The notes under the pieces are model-generated. The model was not told where the DNA came from, made no database searches, and worked only from the letters and a program-made list of their open reading frames with translations. From Blasia pusilla (Eukaryota; Marchantiophyta; Marchantiopsida; Blasiales): 64,000 nt of DNA. The position numbers and the translations under genes are program-made. Location: positions 744,001-808,000 of the forward strand of contig CM114273.1 of the NCBI GenBank assembly GCA_050084515.1, in the 5' to 3' direction. Below are positions 45,772 through 56,742 of the stretch, piece after piece (within the stretch, counting starts at the first letter, position 1; every line of letters starts with the position of its first letter).

Positions 45772-46296
45772 TATCGCGTCTTTAAGTGAAATAATGAATT
45801 CTTGTGTGAATCTTTGGTAGAAATTAGAGATTGAGTCCAATAGGTCATAGATGACTTGTTAGGGAGTATGGTAACTTGTTAGAGTAGATTTCCCTTGTAT
45901 TTGGATCCATTTGGATGTCATATGGAAAACTTAATATTCCAAGTAAGTTTCTTTATTTTATGAGCTTTGTTTTTTTATTTGTAGAAAGTCATTCTTGACC
46001 CACTAGTGTAGGATTAGGATCAAATGATGATCTACATGTGCAAGTTACTAGGAGGACTTGGGGAGAGATGGTATATCTCAAGAAGAGTGAACTTATAGAG
46101 TTCACTATTTCTTTGTTAAGCCTCTTGAGCATAAGATAACGAAGCCATGGTGCTCTTTGCCTCGAGAGTAATCCCATCTTTTCATTGTGAAAGTGGGTTT
46201 GGTTAAGAGAGAGACAATACCCATTAAGTAGAGTCTGTTGTAGCCTTACGACCATAGACCCCGCGCCTTGGTTGGACGGTGCTTGAACCTGGTGGG

Positions 46297-46338
<42 letters not shown>

Positions 46339-46432
46339 ATGGAGTTGTTTGTGTGTTATGAGATTTTATTTATTTTAATGGAGATATTTTGGAAACGATT
46401 TGCTTCCGTAGTTATGTTTGGCAAATCATTGA
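45772..46432 (+). repeat. Older solo A-B terminal repeat, left part
   Basis: A diverged copy of the element A/B terminal repeat. Alignable blocks are TATCGCGTCTTTAAG (A start), AATAGGTCATAGATGACTTG, CATTTGGATGTCATATGGA, CTTTGTTAAGCCTCTTGAGCAT and AAAGTGGGTTTGGTTAAGAG. These are followed by the A/B junction AATGGAGATATTTTGG at about 46,376. The B part is interrupted at 46,432 by element B and resumes at 56,665-56,742. There is no internal region, so it is a solo repeat with A-B order. Confidence 0.75.
46300..46336. repeat. (GA)n microsatellite
   Basis: About 18 uninterrupted GA units within the old terminal repeat, expanded from a GA-rich part of the A unit. Confidence 0.95.
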
Positions 46433-46928
46433 TGTTACGTCTCTTAGGATAGATCGGTGAGATCTAGTAGAGCGCGTTCGTGAGTAGCGGAATACATGCT
46501 CAGTAGGTCGAAGATGACCTGATGAGGCCCGGGGAACCCTTCGTTTCGCCTCATTTGGAGCCATATTGAGGAACTTACTATTTTAGGTAAGTACCATTTT
46601 GAGAATGTGATCGACTTTCTATTTTTGGTAAATGACCCTTGACATCCTACAACAGGTCAAGAGCAAAGGAGATGACCTGCAAGCATAGGTTACCGTTGAG
46701 AGGGCTTGGGAGAGGGAAAGGGGTATACCTCCAAGAGAGAGAGCTTGAGAGCTCATTCTCTCTTTGTTGAACCTCTTGGCATAGGGCGGGGGAGATATGG
46801 TCCCTTGCCTTGTGAGTGTAATCCAAGCCTTTCATTAGGAGAGTGGGTTTGGTTTGACATGAGGGAGATTGCACACCTTGGAGAGCTATGGTGTGAGATG
46901 GTGTAGAGAGAAATTGGATCTTACTTTA
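46433..46928 (+). repeat. Element B terminal repeat A1
   Basis: Begins TGTTACGTCTCTTAGG and ends TTACTTTA. About 496 bp, homologous to A2 at 56023-56536. Followed by CAAAGAGAGAATGAGAG, as in element A. Confidence 0.9.
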
Positions 46929-48463
46929 CAAAGAGAGAATGAGAGAGTGAAAAAGCTTCATGAGGGAGCTCCCTGATCACTCGCTATTTTTGTAGGTTGG
47001 GGACCGTGTTCCCGGTTCAGCGACTCATGGGAGTGCTCACCGGAGCAAGGGCTGCTTTGATTGTTCTTTGCATTTGCCGATTTTTTATGTGGAACAGTGG
47101 CGCGCGGAAGAGTTGCCCAATTTCTGATAGAGATTGATTATGGGGGCGGGTTGCCCCATGCCGGTGCTCTCGGGAGCACCATATAGCTTGCTGATTTATA
47201 TTTTTATAGGTTTTACATTTTCGTTGGGAGAAATCAACGAGGAAGCGTTGCGGAATTTTATGTAGGAGAAAGAGACATTGGGCTTTACGATAGTCCTCGT
47301 CAATTTTTACTGGAATGTCTGATTCTGAATATTTTTTCATGCTGTCGTAGATCGTGAAGCTGTGCACGCTGTGCAACAAACAATGCGCAATGGAGTTGCG
47401 AGCAAAAAGTTATGGTCAATCTTGCAAAACTGCCATTGCTAGGTGGTTTTTAGGGTTCGTTGTGTCGCTCGTGGCCGCACCGCACCATCTTGATCGCGGA
47501 GCCGCACCGTCATTCTGGAGCAGAGTGTAGGTTTATTATTGATTGAGGAGGGTATGTCGCCGAGTGTAGCATCCCACCATCAAGGGCCGTGCCGTTCGTA
47601 GCCGTTCCGTGCCGCCTGCAACGCCACACCGTTTCGCTGGAACCGCATTGTCTATCGAGGAGTTTTGAGCAGCGTCAGATGACCTCCGCTTATGGTGTTT
47701 GAGTTTTGATTTCATCATGTTATGTTGCGATCCGTAGTCGCTCGACGAGGATCGAGTACCGTGCCGTGACGCCCGTAACCGCAACGCGCCGCCGATTGCT
47801 GCGACATGCCCCTCGTGGCCGCAGCGCACCATCTCGATCGTGGAATCGCTCCTTCACTAAAGAGCAGAGCGTGTGAATTGCTGATTGAGAAGGGTATGCC
47901 GCTGAGTGCCGCACTCCATTCCCGAGTGCCGTGTTGTTTGTAGCCGTTCGGTGCCGCCATTGCCGCATCGGACCGCTCGACCTGCACCGCACATCGAGGA
48001 GGTTGAGCAACGTCAATTTGAGAGGAGTATGACTTGCTGATTGGAGAAGTTGTCTTCACGACCGAGTTGGGGTCGGGATTTGCAGTTGCTGAGGAGTCAC
48101 ATCGACATGTGTTTAGGTTATCCATTATGGTCCTTTACCCTGCACGTGTGAGGGATTCTGGGATTTGGGTAGTTAATTTGGGGATATTGGATTGTGTGGA
48201 TGCTGAGAGCATCATTCATGTATGAGGTTTAGGGGACATAGACCTGTGTGGGACGAAATTAAATGAGTCAATGACATTAAAAAATATACCATCAAACCCC
48301 CCAAAAATTGTCCAGAGTTGAGGGTAGATTGTTGATGAGATGATAGCCTGGTCGATTTGCCGCACGTTACACGTCTCAGGGAGGGAGAGTGTAGATCGAG
48401 TGCCGCATATTTGGGATGAGTGATTGAGGGATTACTCGCGAGGTTGAGAGTGATCGGGTGAGA
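46929..48463 (+). other. Leader of element B
   Basis: Homologous to the element A leader at both ends, but the middle differs. Instead of a GTTGACCG minisatellite it has diverged copies of a segment around GAGCAGAG...GCCGTTC (about 47,515-47,640 and 47,860-48,000). No gene; a primer site is not evident. Confidence 0.6.
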
Positions 48464-50165
48464 GGGGCACGAGGGTCATCACGGCGTCTGTTCGGGACTT
48501 TGAGAGGCGAGGTGGTAAACCCGAGAGTAGCTCTAGAGGTTTTACGCGGAGTGGCGCGAGATTCCAAGGGTCTCCACATGAGGTACCATCTCGACCTTCT
48601 TGTGTGTCATCGTCAGACGAGGGGGAGGGTGTAGAGGAGTTTGTGAGCACATCGCCACACATTGTGAGTGGTCCTACCAGTTAGACGTACGAGATGGACG
48701 ACCGGGGTAGAGGACCGCGTAGGTTTTCACGTGGTGTAGGCACAATTTCATAGCAGAGTTTAGGAGTTGGTGCGACTCCTAGCCGGCCAGGAACTCTAGA
48801 GAGTTCAACGTGTTTACAGCATGGAACGGTATGTTCCAACATTTAGACGGGACACCCATGGTCGATTACCATGAGTTCTCTCAGAGATATGCACGTGAGA
48901 TCGAGGCGTGGAGGCTCTACTATGACCCGCATTATGTGTCATGGACGAAGTCCTTCCTAGATGAGGAGGAGAACTCAGGAGAGGCTACTTCCTCTTCCAC
49001 TAGTGACGTTTTAGGAGGGGTCACTCGCACGGGAGCAATTGCACCGTCTAGTTGGGTTCGTCCTAAGTTCAACCGTGTGGTTGAGTTCTTTGCTGAGTTG
49101 AGGGCGAGCTACTAGGGGGTACGGACGGTGAAGTTGTGGAGCATCCACGACTTCCAGAGGCGTCCGGGTGAGAGTTTGTGTGAGGCTTATACTCCTTTGC
49201 ACCGGTTGATCAACGTCACTCAGGGGGTGATAGAGGCTCAGGCTATCCAGTCATGGTACGCAATGCTGGACCGGACCCTACGGACACGAGTGCGGGAGGG
49301 GCTGCTTCCTATGAACACCTCCCCAACGTTGAGAGATGTTTTTAGGATGGCCGAGAACATTAAACGTAACATGACGTAGGAGAGCGTAGCCACCATGGGT
49401 TCTGGGCGAGAGCAGTCGCGATTGTCTGCACCACCTGTGCAGCAACGTGGACTCGGAGATAGGTGGACTCTGGCACCACGAGCTCAGGGAGGATACCGGG
49501 AGGCCGTGCCACAGAGACTTGCGCCTTCATATGCGGCTCAACAGCAGCCGCCTACTATTACTTGTTAGTCATGTGGTGGAGCCCATCATTAGCGCGATTG
49601 CACTCGTCAAGGTCATAGAGGTATGCCTTAGCATGGAGGAGGAGATGGTGCTGCACCAGGAGGTTATCAATGTGACTAGTGTCAAAGGTATGGTCATACA
49701 CGCGCCATGTGTTTCAGTTTACATCCTGAGTTCCGTCCAGACGGAGGGACAGAGAGGGCACCAGAGCGAGTAGCCGGTCCGGGTGGGCCTAGAGATCGTG
49801 CACTAGGTGGTCCCGTTGGGGGACGAGGAGTTGGAGTTGCCCGACATGGTGGTGGAGCTGCCCGTGGAGGAGGTAGAGTACCACCACCTAGACGCGCCGA
49901 GGGAGACGCCGGACGTGAGGCTAGGATGGCTGCTCAGATACAGTAGCTACAGGAGCAGATTGCCGCTATGGCAGTGAGGTTACCCGATGCCGGATCTGTG
50001 GCATTGACATCATACGGAGCAGCCAGAGATATGGAGGATTCTGGTTGGATGTGCGGGATTGCCCAGATGGAGGCCTTCGCACTTGTGACGCGTGGAGCAG
50101 CCGCAGAGTTGGATCCACAACGAGGGAAGCCAAAAAACAGACTAGGCTCCCTCAGTCTTTCACGT
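48464..50165 (+). pseudogene. Gag with zinc knuckles (element B)
   Basis: Homologous to element A gag, with blocks FTAWNGMFQHLDGTPMVDYHEF, FFAELRASY and SIHDFQRRPGESL, then knuckle remnants near 49,560-49,710 and the Arg/Gly-rich tail near 49,710-49,940. The initiator ATG has become AGG. In-frame stops include TAG in the first knuckle in place of the Trp codon (CWSC in element A). Confidence 0.8.
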
Positions 50166-50549
50166 TGTCCGAAGTGATGAGGACCCCATCGATGGGTCCT
50201 CGTCAAAGTTCCTGGAGAGTTGGTGATGTTGTTGGTGTGCAAGCACGGAGGGCAATGGGAGAAGCAAGTGCGACACTCCTATTACTGATGCTCATGAGGA
50301 GCATGTGTCAAGCACGTTGTTGGGGACGGCCACCGTTGTGTACCGCACTCCTTTATTTTCTACTTCCGATGTTATGACGTTGGGGGATACGCCTGCCGAG
50401 GCTTTTCGGCTGGACGCTTCACTATGTGAGCGCGGAGTTAGAGTTTGTGCATCACGTTCAGAGGTGATTGGAGAGGAGATGATCGATCTGCCCTTGGAGC
50501 GGATGCTTGGGCCGTCCACGTCAGATTCATAGCAGGCTGCGGCTGCTAG

Positions 50550-51280
50550 GATGGCGGAGATGCCCGCTAGACCGGTGATAGAGCGTGCCATGGCTTCTCT
50601 TGGTGTTGTGTTGCTGGATAACCAAGGAGAGGTTTTTCAGTTGGTAAGTCGCGGAGGTAGAGCTTTTAGTCCACAGCGCGTCTTGTTGGATTCAGGAGAG
50701 CAACCCCTGATGTTGGGGAAAGCGTCATTCAGAGGATTGGGCTTGACGAGAGCCGATGTGGAGCGTTGTCCATTCTGGATATAGAGATACTTGGGTGGAG
50801 CAAGTACCACACAATATATCACCCGACAAGAGGTCGTGGTGAGGATTCGCTCGGAACATCCTACAGATGAGTCCGTGGTGCGAGCCAAGGCGATAGAGAC
50901 TGATGTAGAGTCCTACAACGTCTTGGTTGGTGGAGCAGTATTACACCCGATGGGGTGTTCCCTGGATAACTGGGAGGAGTCAGCGTCCTACAGACCAGGA
51001 TGGCAGTCAAGTGATGGGCGCCTTAGTTCATTACCCGTTCGATTCACAGGTGCAGTGATCGAGCAATGGCCAGGAGAGGTGGCGACCTTAGCAGCATTTA
51101 GCTGTGCCATCACTTGGCCTAGTGATTTGATTGAGGGACATGTCCATGCAGAGGATACTCACGTTCCTGACATTTCTATGGAGAGGAATGTTATTGTAGT
51201 CGCATCATTCTGTGGAGGAGAGGTGCGGCTGTGGGGCTCGACTGAGCAGCTTCGACGATTGGCAGATGAGCACGTGTAGA
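50550..51280 (+). pseudogene. Aspartic protease region (element B)
   Basis: Contains an intact catalytic block LLDSGEQPLMLGKASFRGLGL (about 50,685-50,750), then VLVGGAVLHPMGCSLDNWEE and GWQSSDGRLSSLPVRF (about 50,920-51,050), a pattern seen between protease and RT in plant gypsy elements. A stop near 50,783 interrupts it. Confidence 0.75.
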
Positions 51281-51364
51281 CCGCGTGGAGCGAGGCGTTT
51301 GCACCGAAGCGTGACGAGTCTGAGGAACCCGAGGTAGCAGGGAGTGCTACGATGACACCCGGAG

Positions 51365-52335
51365 GAGGGTATTCGAGTGTTAGATCTCTTTGGAGGGATT
51401 AGCACCGGGTTAGTTGTTGTTTTGCAGGCAGGAGTGCGAGTGCAACAATACTTGTATGTGGAGAGTGATGATGTTGCGAGGCGCATCTCACTACGACATG
51501 TGGCGCAGTTACGCTTATGTTTTCCCGACTTATTGTCTGCGTCCGCGGTACAGTGGTACTAGAGTTCCCTACCGAGGGATATTTCGTTGTTGGGGGCGTA
51601 TGACTTAGACCAGGTAGGGACCATTGATTTGGTCATTGCTGGTTAGCCATATCAAGGCCAATCAAGTGATGGACGAGGCAGCGGGTTGACAGACACTCGG
51701 TCCAGGTTGTTTTGGGAGATGTTGAGGGTCTTACGGCAGTTGCATGAGCACCAATCTCGTTCTCCAGCCTACATTCTGGAAAATGTGCCGATCTTAGGAG
51801 ACTCCAGGTCTCGGGTGGTGACGAGTGCTCATCAGGTGCGTGCCTGGATCGGCCCAACAGTGTTCTTGGATGCGGTGAGTGTGGGTTCTAGAGCCCATCG
51901 CCCGCGTTTATGGTGGACCAACTTGGTGCCCCATGCGGTGTTACGAAGGGCGTATGCGAGAGTGGAGCGCCCCTCCCATTTGTTAGTGGATTCCATTCTA
52001 GATCCAGGTCGTCGATCACAGGCAGTAAGGCACGATGATCGACCACCGTTGACTGTGGTCAAAGGGTAGGCAGATCGTGAGCAACCTTGCCCACGTTTGT
52101 GAGTTTTCCCGCTTCCTATGCATACAAGGAGGCCGGTCCTGGCTTGGTTTGGGATGACCTGGTTCAACGATTGGTGGAGCCCAACGCTGACGAGAGACAG
52201 CGAGCGATGGGATTTCCCACAGGAGTAACGGCAGTACCGTCAGTGTCAGAGGCATCACGACGTCATGTCTTGGGTCAAGCAATGGACCTGAACTGCTTGA
52301 CATGGATCCTCAGCTTGGGAGTGGCTGAGCAACGT
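51365..52335 (+). pseudogene. DNA cytosine-5-methyltransferase domain (element B)
   Basis: Motif I VLDLFGGISTGLVVVL (about 51,375-51,420), motif II YVESDD (about 51,455), motif IV damaged: the Trp codon is TAG and PCQ reads PYQ (about 51,635-51,665). Motif VI YILENVPI (about 51,765-51,790) and motif VIII AHRPRLWWTNLVP (about 51,890-51,930) are intact. The C-terminal part has RQRAMGFPTG and the motif X-like SRRHVLGQAMDLN (about 52,250-52,295). This gives roughly 320 residues in canonical order, a complete catalytic domain without an N-terminal regulatory domain. The resemblance is to DNMT3-type enzymes; DRM is excluded by motif order. The copy is inactive because of the motif IV changes and a frameshift near 52,070. 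Confidence 0.85.
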
Positions 52336-52699
52336 CGTATAAGATCGCGACTGATCACAGCGGTTGGGTTGGTGAGCCCCATGCCTATTGATATGGTGGG
52401 GGCAGTGGCTAGGGGCGAGACCCGAGGAGATCTACACACCATGGGAGATCGAGAGAGACACCCTTGGACTTCTTGGGATGTTTTGCAGGTACGCCAGGAG
52501 ATGATAGCCACAACATTGAGCGTGGTTTAAGGCACTGCATGTGGAGAAGATCAGAGTTTGCAGTTGGCTACAGGAGAGCGGCCGAGTGTTGTTGTTCGAG
52601 ATGGGGTTGCACCATAGCAACCACCGATACTCGCCCCGGAGAGTCCTACCGTAGTCACGATGGAGACTTGGGAGCCATATATGGGCCCTACGCTGACAG

Positions 52700-53640
52700 G
52701 AGGAGAGCGGGGCCGGATACATCAGTTCCTCAGGAGTTATAGGAGCTCCTTTGCGTTTAGCATGGAGGATTTGGGTAGGCTGATGGGGTCCGGGGATCCG
52801 CATTGAGTTGTTGAATGATACCCCAATCTTCCGACGATCCTACAGGTATAGTGATATGGAGAGGGCTCTGATCTAGAGTAGGAGCCACGACTTGGTCGGA
52901 GCAGGACTAGTGGAGATGTCACATGGGGAGTATGCATTTGCCACTGTCATGCCCGCCAAGAAGGGTGTGCATGGCAACTGGACGGATAGGCGGATGTGTG
53001 GCAATTACCTACCTATCAATCGGTAGACGAAGTCCGATAGGTATGCCATGCCCACCCCTGAGGAGATCTTTGATGCGATTGGTCACGCAAAGATCTTGTG
53101 ATCATTGGATTTGCGAGCCGGATACCATCAATTTCCTATCAGATTGGAGGACAGGCAGAAGACGAGATTTTGGGGCATCGATCCTCATGAGAAGGATTGT
53201 TTGTACCAGTGGCGGTTCTTACTATTTGGGTTAAAGAATGCCTCGGATGAGTTTCAGAGGGTCATGGATAGGATCTTGGCTGGTCTGGATTTTGCTAGGT
53301 GTTATTGATGACATCATAGTCTTTAGCGCCACCGTTGAGGAGCATGAGCGACATCTAGAGGAGGTGTTTCGACGATTGCAATTACATGGGCTGAAGCTAC
53401 ATCCAGGCAGCAAGTTCTTTTACGACCAGATTGAGTACTTGGGTCATATGATATACCCAAGGGGCCTTGGTGTTCAGCACACAAAGGTAGAGGCTATCTC
53501 ACGCATTTCACGCCCTACAGACGTGAGCCGTGTTCGCGCATTCATGGGATTGACGAACTTCTATCGGCGGTACGTCAAGGGATTCAGTTCGATTGCGAAG
53601 CCGCTGACCTTGCTGACCAAGGTGGATCACGAGTGGCACT
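52700..53640 (+). pseudogene. Reverse transcriptase (element B)
   Basis: Ty3/gypsy RT blocks: MPAKKGVHGNWTDRRMCG, DLRAGYHQFPIRLEDRQKTRFWG, YQWRFLLFGLKNASDEFQRVMDRIL, then a 2-base loss that splits Y and IDD (about 53,300). These are followed by EEHERHLEEVFRRLQLHGL, KFFYDQIEYLGHMI and RVRAFMGLTNFYRRYVKGFSSIAKPL. Several stops occur upstream of the palm. Confidence 0.9.
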
Positions 53641-54060
53641 AGGGGGATGAGCAGGAGCGAGCATTTCAATTGCTCATGGACAAGTTGACGTCCGCGCCCA
53701 TTTTGAGGAGATCGATCAGGGGGCGTCCTTTCCAGTTGCACACAGATTGGAGCATATTGGGGCTTGGAGCGGTGCTCACCGAGCATGATGATGAGGGTAG
53801 AGAGTTTGTGGTGGCTTATGCTAGCGGCTCGAACAACGCTGTCGAGGCGAAGTACAACTCGTATGAGGGTGAGTGCTTAGCTGCGGTGTGGGCTGTCGTG
53901 CATTTCAGGTGTTACTTATTTGGCAACCCCTTTACCATCATCACTGATCATCAACCATTGAAGTGGTTGATGAAGTCCGACACGCTTGCAGGGAAGCTTG
54001 CGAGATGGGCTCTATTGTTGCAGGAGTATGATTTTTAGGTGGTACATAGAATTGGGACGC
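53641..54060 (+). pseudogene. RNase H domain (element B)
   Basis: FQLHTDWSILGLGAVLTEHDDEG (first catalytic Asp), then YNSYEGECLAAVWAV (Glu) and FTIITDHQPLKWLM (Asp), the standard gypsy RNase H. A TAG replaces the Trp codon at 53,641 and another TAG lies near 54,037. Confidence 0.9.
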
Positions 54061-55240
54061 TCAACCAGGATGCAGACGGGTTGAGTCGTAACCTATGCCC
54101 GAGTCAGCGAGATGCGATTGGAGCTCGATGGCATGGAGAGAGTGATGAGGAGTCAGTGCCAGGATGGCACGCGTCAGCCTATTTAGGCTTGCTGGCTATG
54201 GAGAGCCAGAGTGTGGAGACTTTGATAGCGAGGTCTGATGGAGAGTCCTTGGATCCCGAGGCCAGTGAGGAGACGACAGGTGGCCGAGATATTCACGATG
54301 ATGGAGTAGTCTTGGAGTATCTGCGTACTGGCAGCGTTGCGAGCACAGTGGGTGCTAGAGAGCGGGATGGGATCCTACAGCGGGCCAGACGGTTCCGATG
54401 GATGGTGACACATGTGTTGCGAGTGTGGGAGGATGGTAGAGTGCGTGTAGTGCCTCATCCTTCGCAGAGAGCATGTTTGGTGCGTCATGCCCACGAGGAG
54501 TTGGGTTACTTTGGGAAGCGGACGTACAGCTTGCTCCAGATTGAGTATTAGTGGCGAGGATGCATACTGACGTTCAGCACTTTGTGCAAGGTGCATGGTG
54601 TGTGATCGCGTCCGAGCATCGTTCAATGCTCCGACTCCACAGTTTCATCCATTACCGATCATGGGCTTAGGGTATAGATGGAGTTTGGATTTTGCATGAC
54701 CTTTGCCTTTGACGGAGCGTCACAGTCGTTATGTGTTGGTGATGGTCGAGTACTTCTCGAAGTGGATCGAGTTGGTTGCATTGCCTGACAAAGCAAGTGA
54801 GGGAGTAGCTTATGCCTTCCTTGACAGAGTGTTGAGTCATTATGGCACACCGGATGAGATGTTGACAGACCAGGGTACGGAGCTTTGCTATGAGTTCCAG
54901 ACCTTGTATGATCAGGCGCCGATCGACCACCGCACGACTTCACGAGATCATCCCGAGGCGGATGGATTAGCGGAGAGAGTTGTGCAGATGGTGAAGAGGG
55001 GTTTACGCAAGTATGGCTTGCAGAGAGGTCACCTAGGAGATTGGGACCTCTAGTTGCCATGGTTGGCGATGAGATATAGATTCAGCAGGCACGCATCCTT
55101 AGCGTCTTTTTCACCGTACTTGCTACTTTATGGCCGAGAGCGAGATTTACCTACGGCCATTTGTCGAGATGCTGGTGAGGTGTTGGACCTTGATGACCCA
55201 GATGTATGGGTGCGAGCATGTTCTCAGAGGGTTAAGTGAT
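54061..55240 (+). pseudogene. Integrase zinc region and catalytic core (element B)
   Basis: HRIGTLNQDADGLSR precedes an acidic region (about 54,120-54,350) and the HHCC zinc region (HAHEELGYFGKRTYSLLQ, about 54,490-54,540). The core has RWSLDFA (first Asp), YVLVMVEYFSKWIELVALPDKA, LTDQGTE (second Asp, about 54,865) and HPEADGLAERVV (Glu, about 54,960), consistent with D,D-35-E. Stops follow near 54,549 and 55,051. The LLYGRERDLPTAICRDAGEV segment after the core is present here but deleted in element A. Confidence 0.85.
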
Positions 55241-55712
55241 GACCATGGCGTTCGAGAACTTGGCGATTGCGCAACATCGAGATATGTTGAGGTATGCGAC
55301 TATTCGGGGTGGTGGTTATCGACCAACTATCCGGAGGTTTCATCAGGGAGATTATGTCTACTTGCAGCAGAGGGCACCGACGACGTTGGATGTGATTGTA
55401 GGGCGCACTATCCTGAGAGTGCGTGACGTTTTGCCATCCGATGTTCTCTTGCTGGAGGGACGCGATGGTATGGTATGGAAGGACCATGTGCGTAATTGTG
55501 CGTCATGTCACCTTCCTAACATTGATGGTACAGTAGATCCGAGCATAGTAGTAGATCCTGTAGGCTTGTGTTGTATGTTGTGTGGTTCTGCCCATGGTGC
55601 GGCCATGATGCTAGTCTGTGATGGATGTTCAAGAGGTTGGCATATGGCATGTCTGACGCCACCTCTCACTAGGGTTCCTTAGGGAGGATGGATGTGTCCT
55701 AAATGTACATAG
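55236..55712 (+). pseudogene. Integrase C-terminus with PHD finger (element B)
   Basis: Basic segment and RTILRVRDVLPSDVLLLEGRDG, then HLPNIDGTVDPS, then the PHD finger CMLCGSA...MLVCDGC..GWHMACLTPPL...GWMCPKC (about 55,575-55,710). All eight zinc ligands are present. A single CAG-to-TAG stop lies two-thirds through the finger (55,679-55,681). The same finger in element A shows it is an original part of the family. Confidence 0.85.
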
Positions 55713-55892
55713 AGTAGGTAGTTCTACATTCCGACTTGTGTCTGTGACATGGATGACAAGAAGGCGACTAACGATGGGGCCACATGAGCACCCGGCCTTC
55801 TTGCTCTTAGCGTCCTAGAGATGTATGTTGTGGTAGGTAGGGATTGATGGCTATCTGGAGTTAGAGGGACCTAACCACCAGCTAAGGGGGCG

Positions 55893-56020
55893 ATTGGAGA
55901 TATTTTGGTACTTCTTGTCTCGTTGTTTGGATGCCATGAGTTAGCATGGGATCGTGTGTGTTTGTGTGTGTGTTCGATGACTGCGATGTATGTTGTGTAG
56001 CGATGTGTATGCGCACGACA
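55893..56020 (+). repeat. Element B internal repeat B1
   Basis: 128 bp, ATTGGAGATATTTTGG to GCGCACGACA, directly after the purine tract CTAAGGGGGCG. Two bases (AC) separate it from A2. Confidence 0.9.
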
Positions 56021-56022
56021 AC

Positions 56023-56536
56023 TATCACATCTCTTAGGATAGATTGGTGAGATCTAGTAGAGCGCCTTTGTGAGTAGCGGAGGACATGCTCAGTAGGTCG
56101 AGGATGACCTGCTGAGGCCCTGGGAAACCTGTGAGAGCATGTTTCCCCTTCGTTTCCGCTCATTTGGAGCCATATTGAGGAACTTACTATTTTAGGAAAG
56201 TACCATTTTGAGTATGTGATCGACTTTCTATTTTTGGTAAGTGGTCCTTGACCTCCTATAGCAGGTCAAGAGCCAAGGAGGTGACCTGCGAGCATAGGTT
56301 ACCGTTGAGAGGGCTTGGGAGAGGGAAGGGGGTATACCTCCAAGAGAGGGAGCTTTAGAGCTCATTCTCTCTTTGTTGAACCTCTTGGCATGAGGCGGTG
56401 GAGCTATGGTCCCTTGGCTTGTGAGTGTAATCCAAGCCTCTCATTAGGAGAGTGGGTTTGGTTTGACATGAGGGAGAGTGCACACCTTGGAGAGCTATGG
56501 TGTGAGATGGTGTAGAGAGAGATTGGATCTTACTTT
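56023..56536 (+). repeat. Element B terminal repeat A2
   Basis: 514 bp, starting TATCACATCTCTTAGG (two G-to-A changes relative to TGTCACGTC) and ending TTACTTT. Homologous to A1. Confidence 0.9.
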
Positions 56537-56664
56537 ATTGGAGATATTTTGGTACTTCTTGTTTCGTTGTTTGGATGCCATGAATTAGCATGGGATCGTG
56601 CGTGTTTATGTGTGTGTTCGGTGACAGCGATGTATGTTGTGTAGCGATGTGTATGCGCACGACA
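56537..56664 (+). repeat. Element B terminal repeat B2
   Basis: 128 bp, second copy of the B unit. It forms the outer 3' end GCGCACGACA and abuts the TTGA duplication. Confidence 0.9.
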
Positions 56665-56742
56665 TTGAGTTAGTTTAGTGTTTGTGTGTGGTTGATTAGT
56701 GATAATGATGTACATTGTGTAACAATGTGTATATATACGACA
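56665..56742 (+). repeat. Older solo A-B terminal repeat, right part
   Basis: After the TTGA duplication the sequence continues as a diverged B unit: GTGTTTGTGTGTGGTTGAT, GATGTACATTGTGTAACAAT and a final TACGACA match the end of B. It completes the unit begun at 45,772. Confidence 0.75.

Larger units (their letters stand above)
46433..56664 (+). mobile_element. Element B: second DNMT/PHD retroelement, inserted in old repeat
   Basis: A 10,232-bp plus-strand relative of element A bounded by the 4-bp duplication TTGA (46429-46432 and 56665-56668). Same order: A1, leader, gag, protease, methyltransferase, RT, RNase H, integrase, PHD, purine tract, B1, A2, B2. It is more decayed than A. It has many TGG-to-TAG and CAG-to-TAG stops, a lost gag start, a 2-base loss at YIDD and a Tyr codon replacing the methyltransferase catalytic Cys. 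A1 and A2 differ by substitutions and an indel, so it is older than A. It splits the older A-B repeat. Confidence 0.9.
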
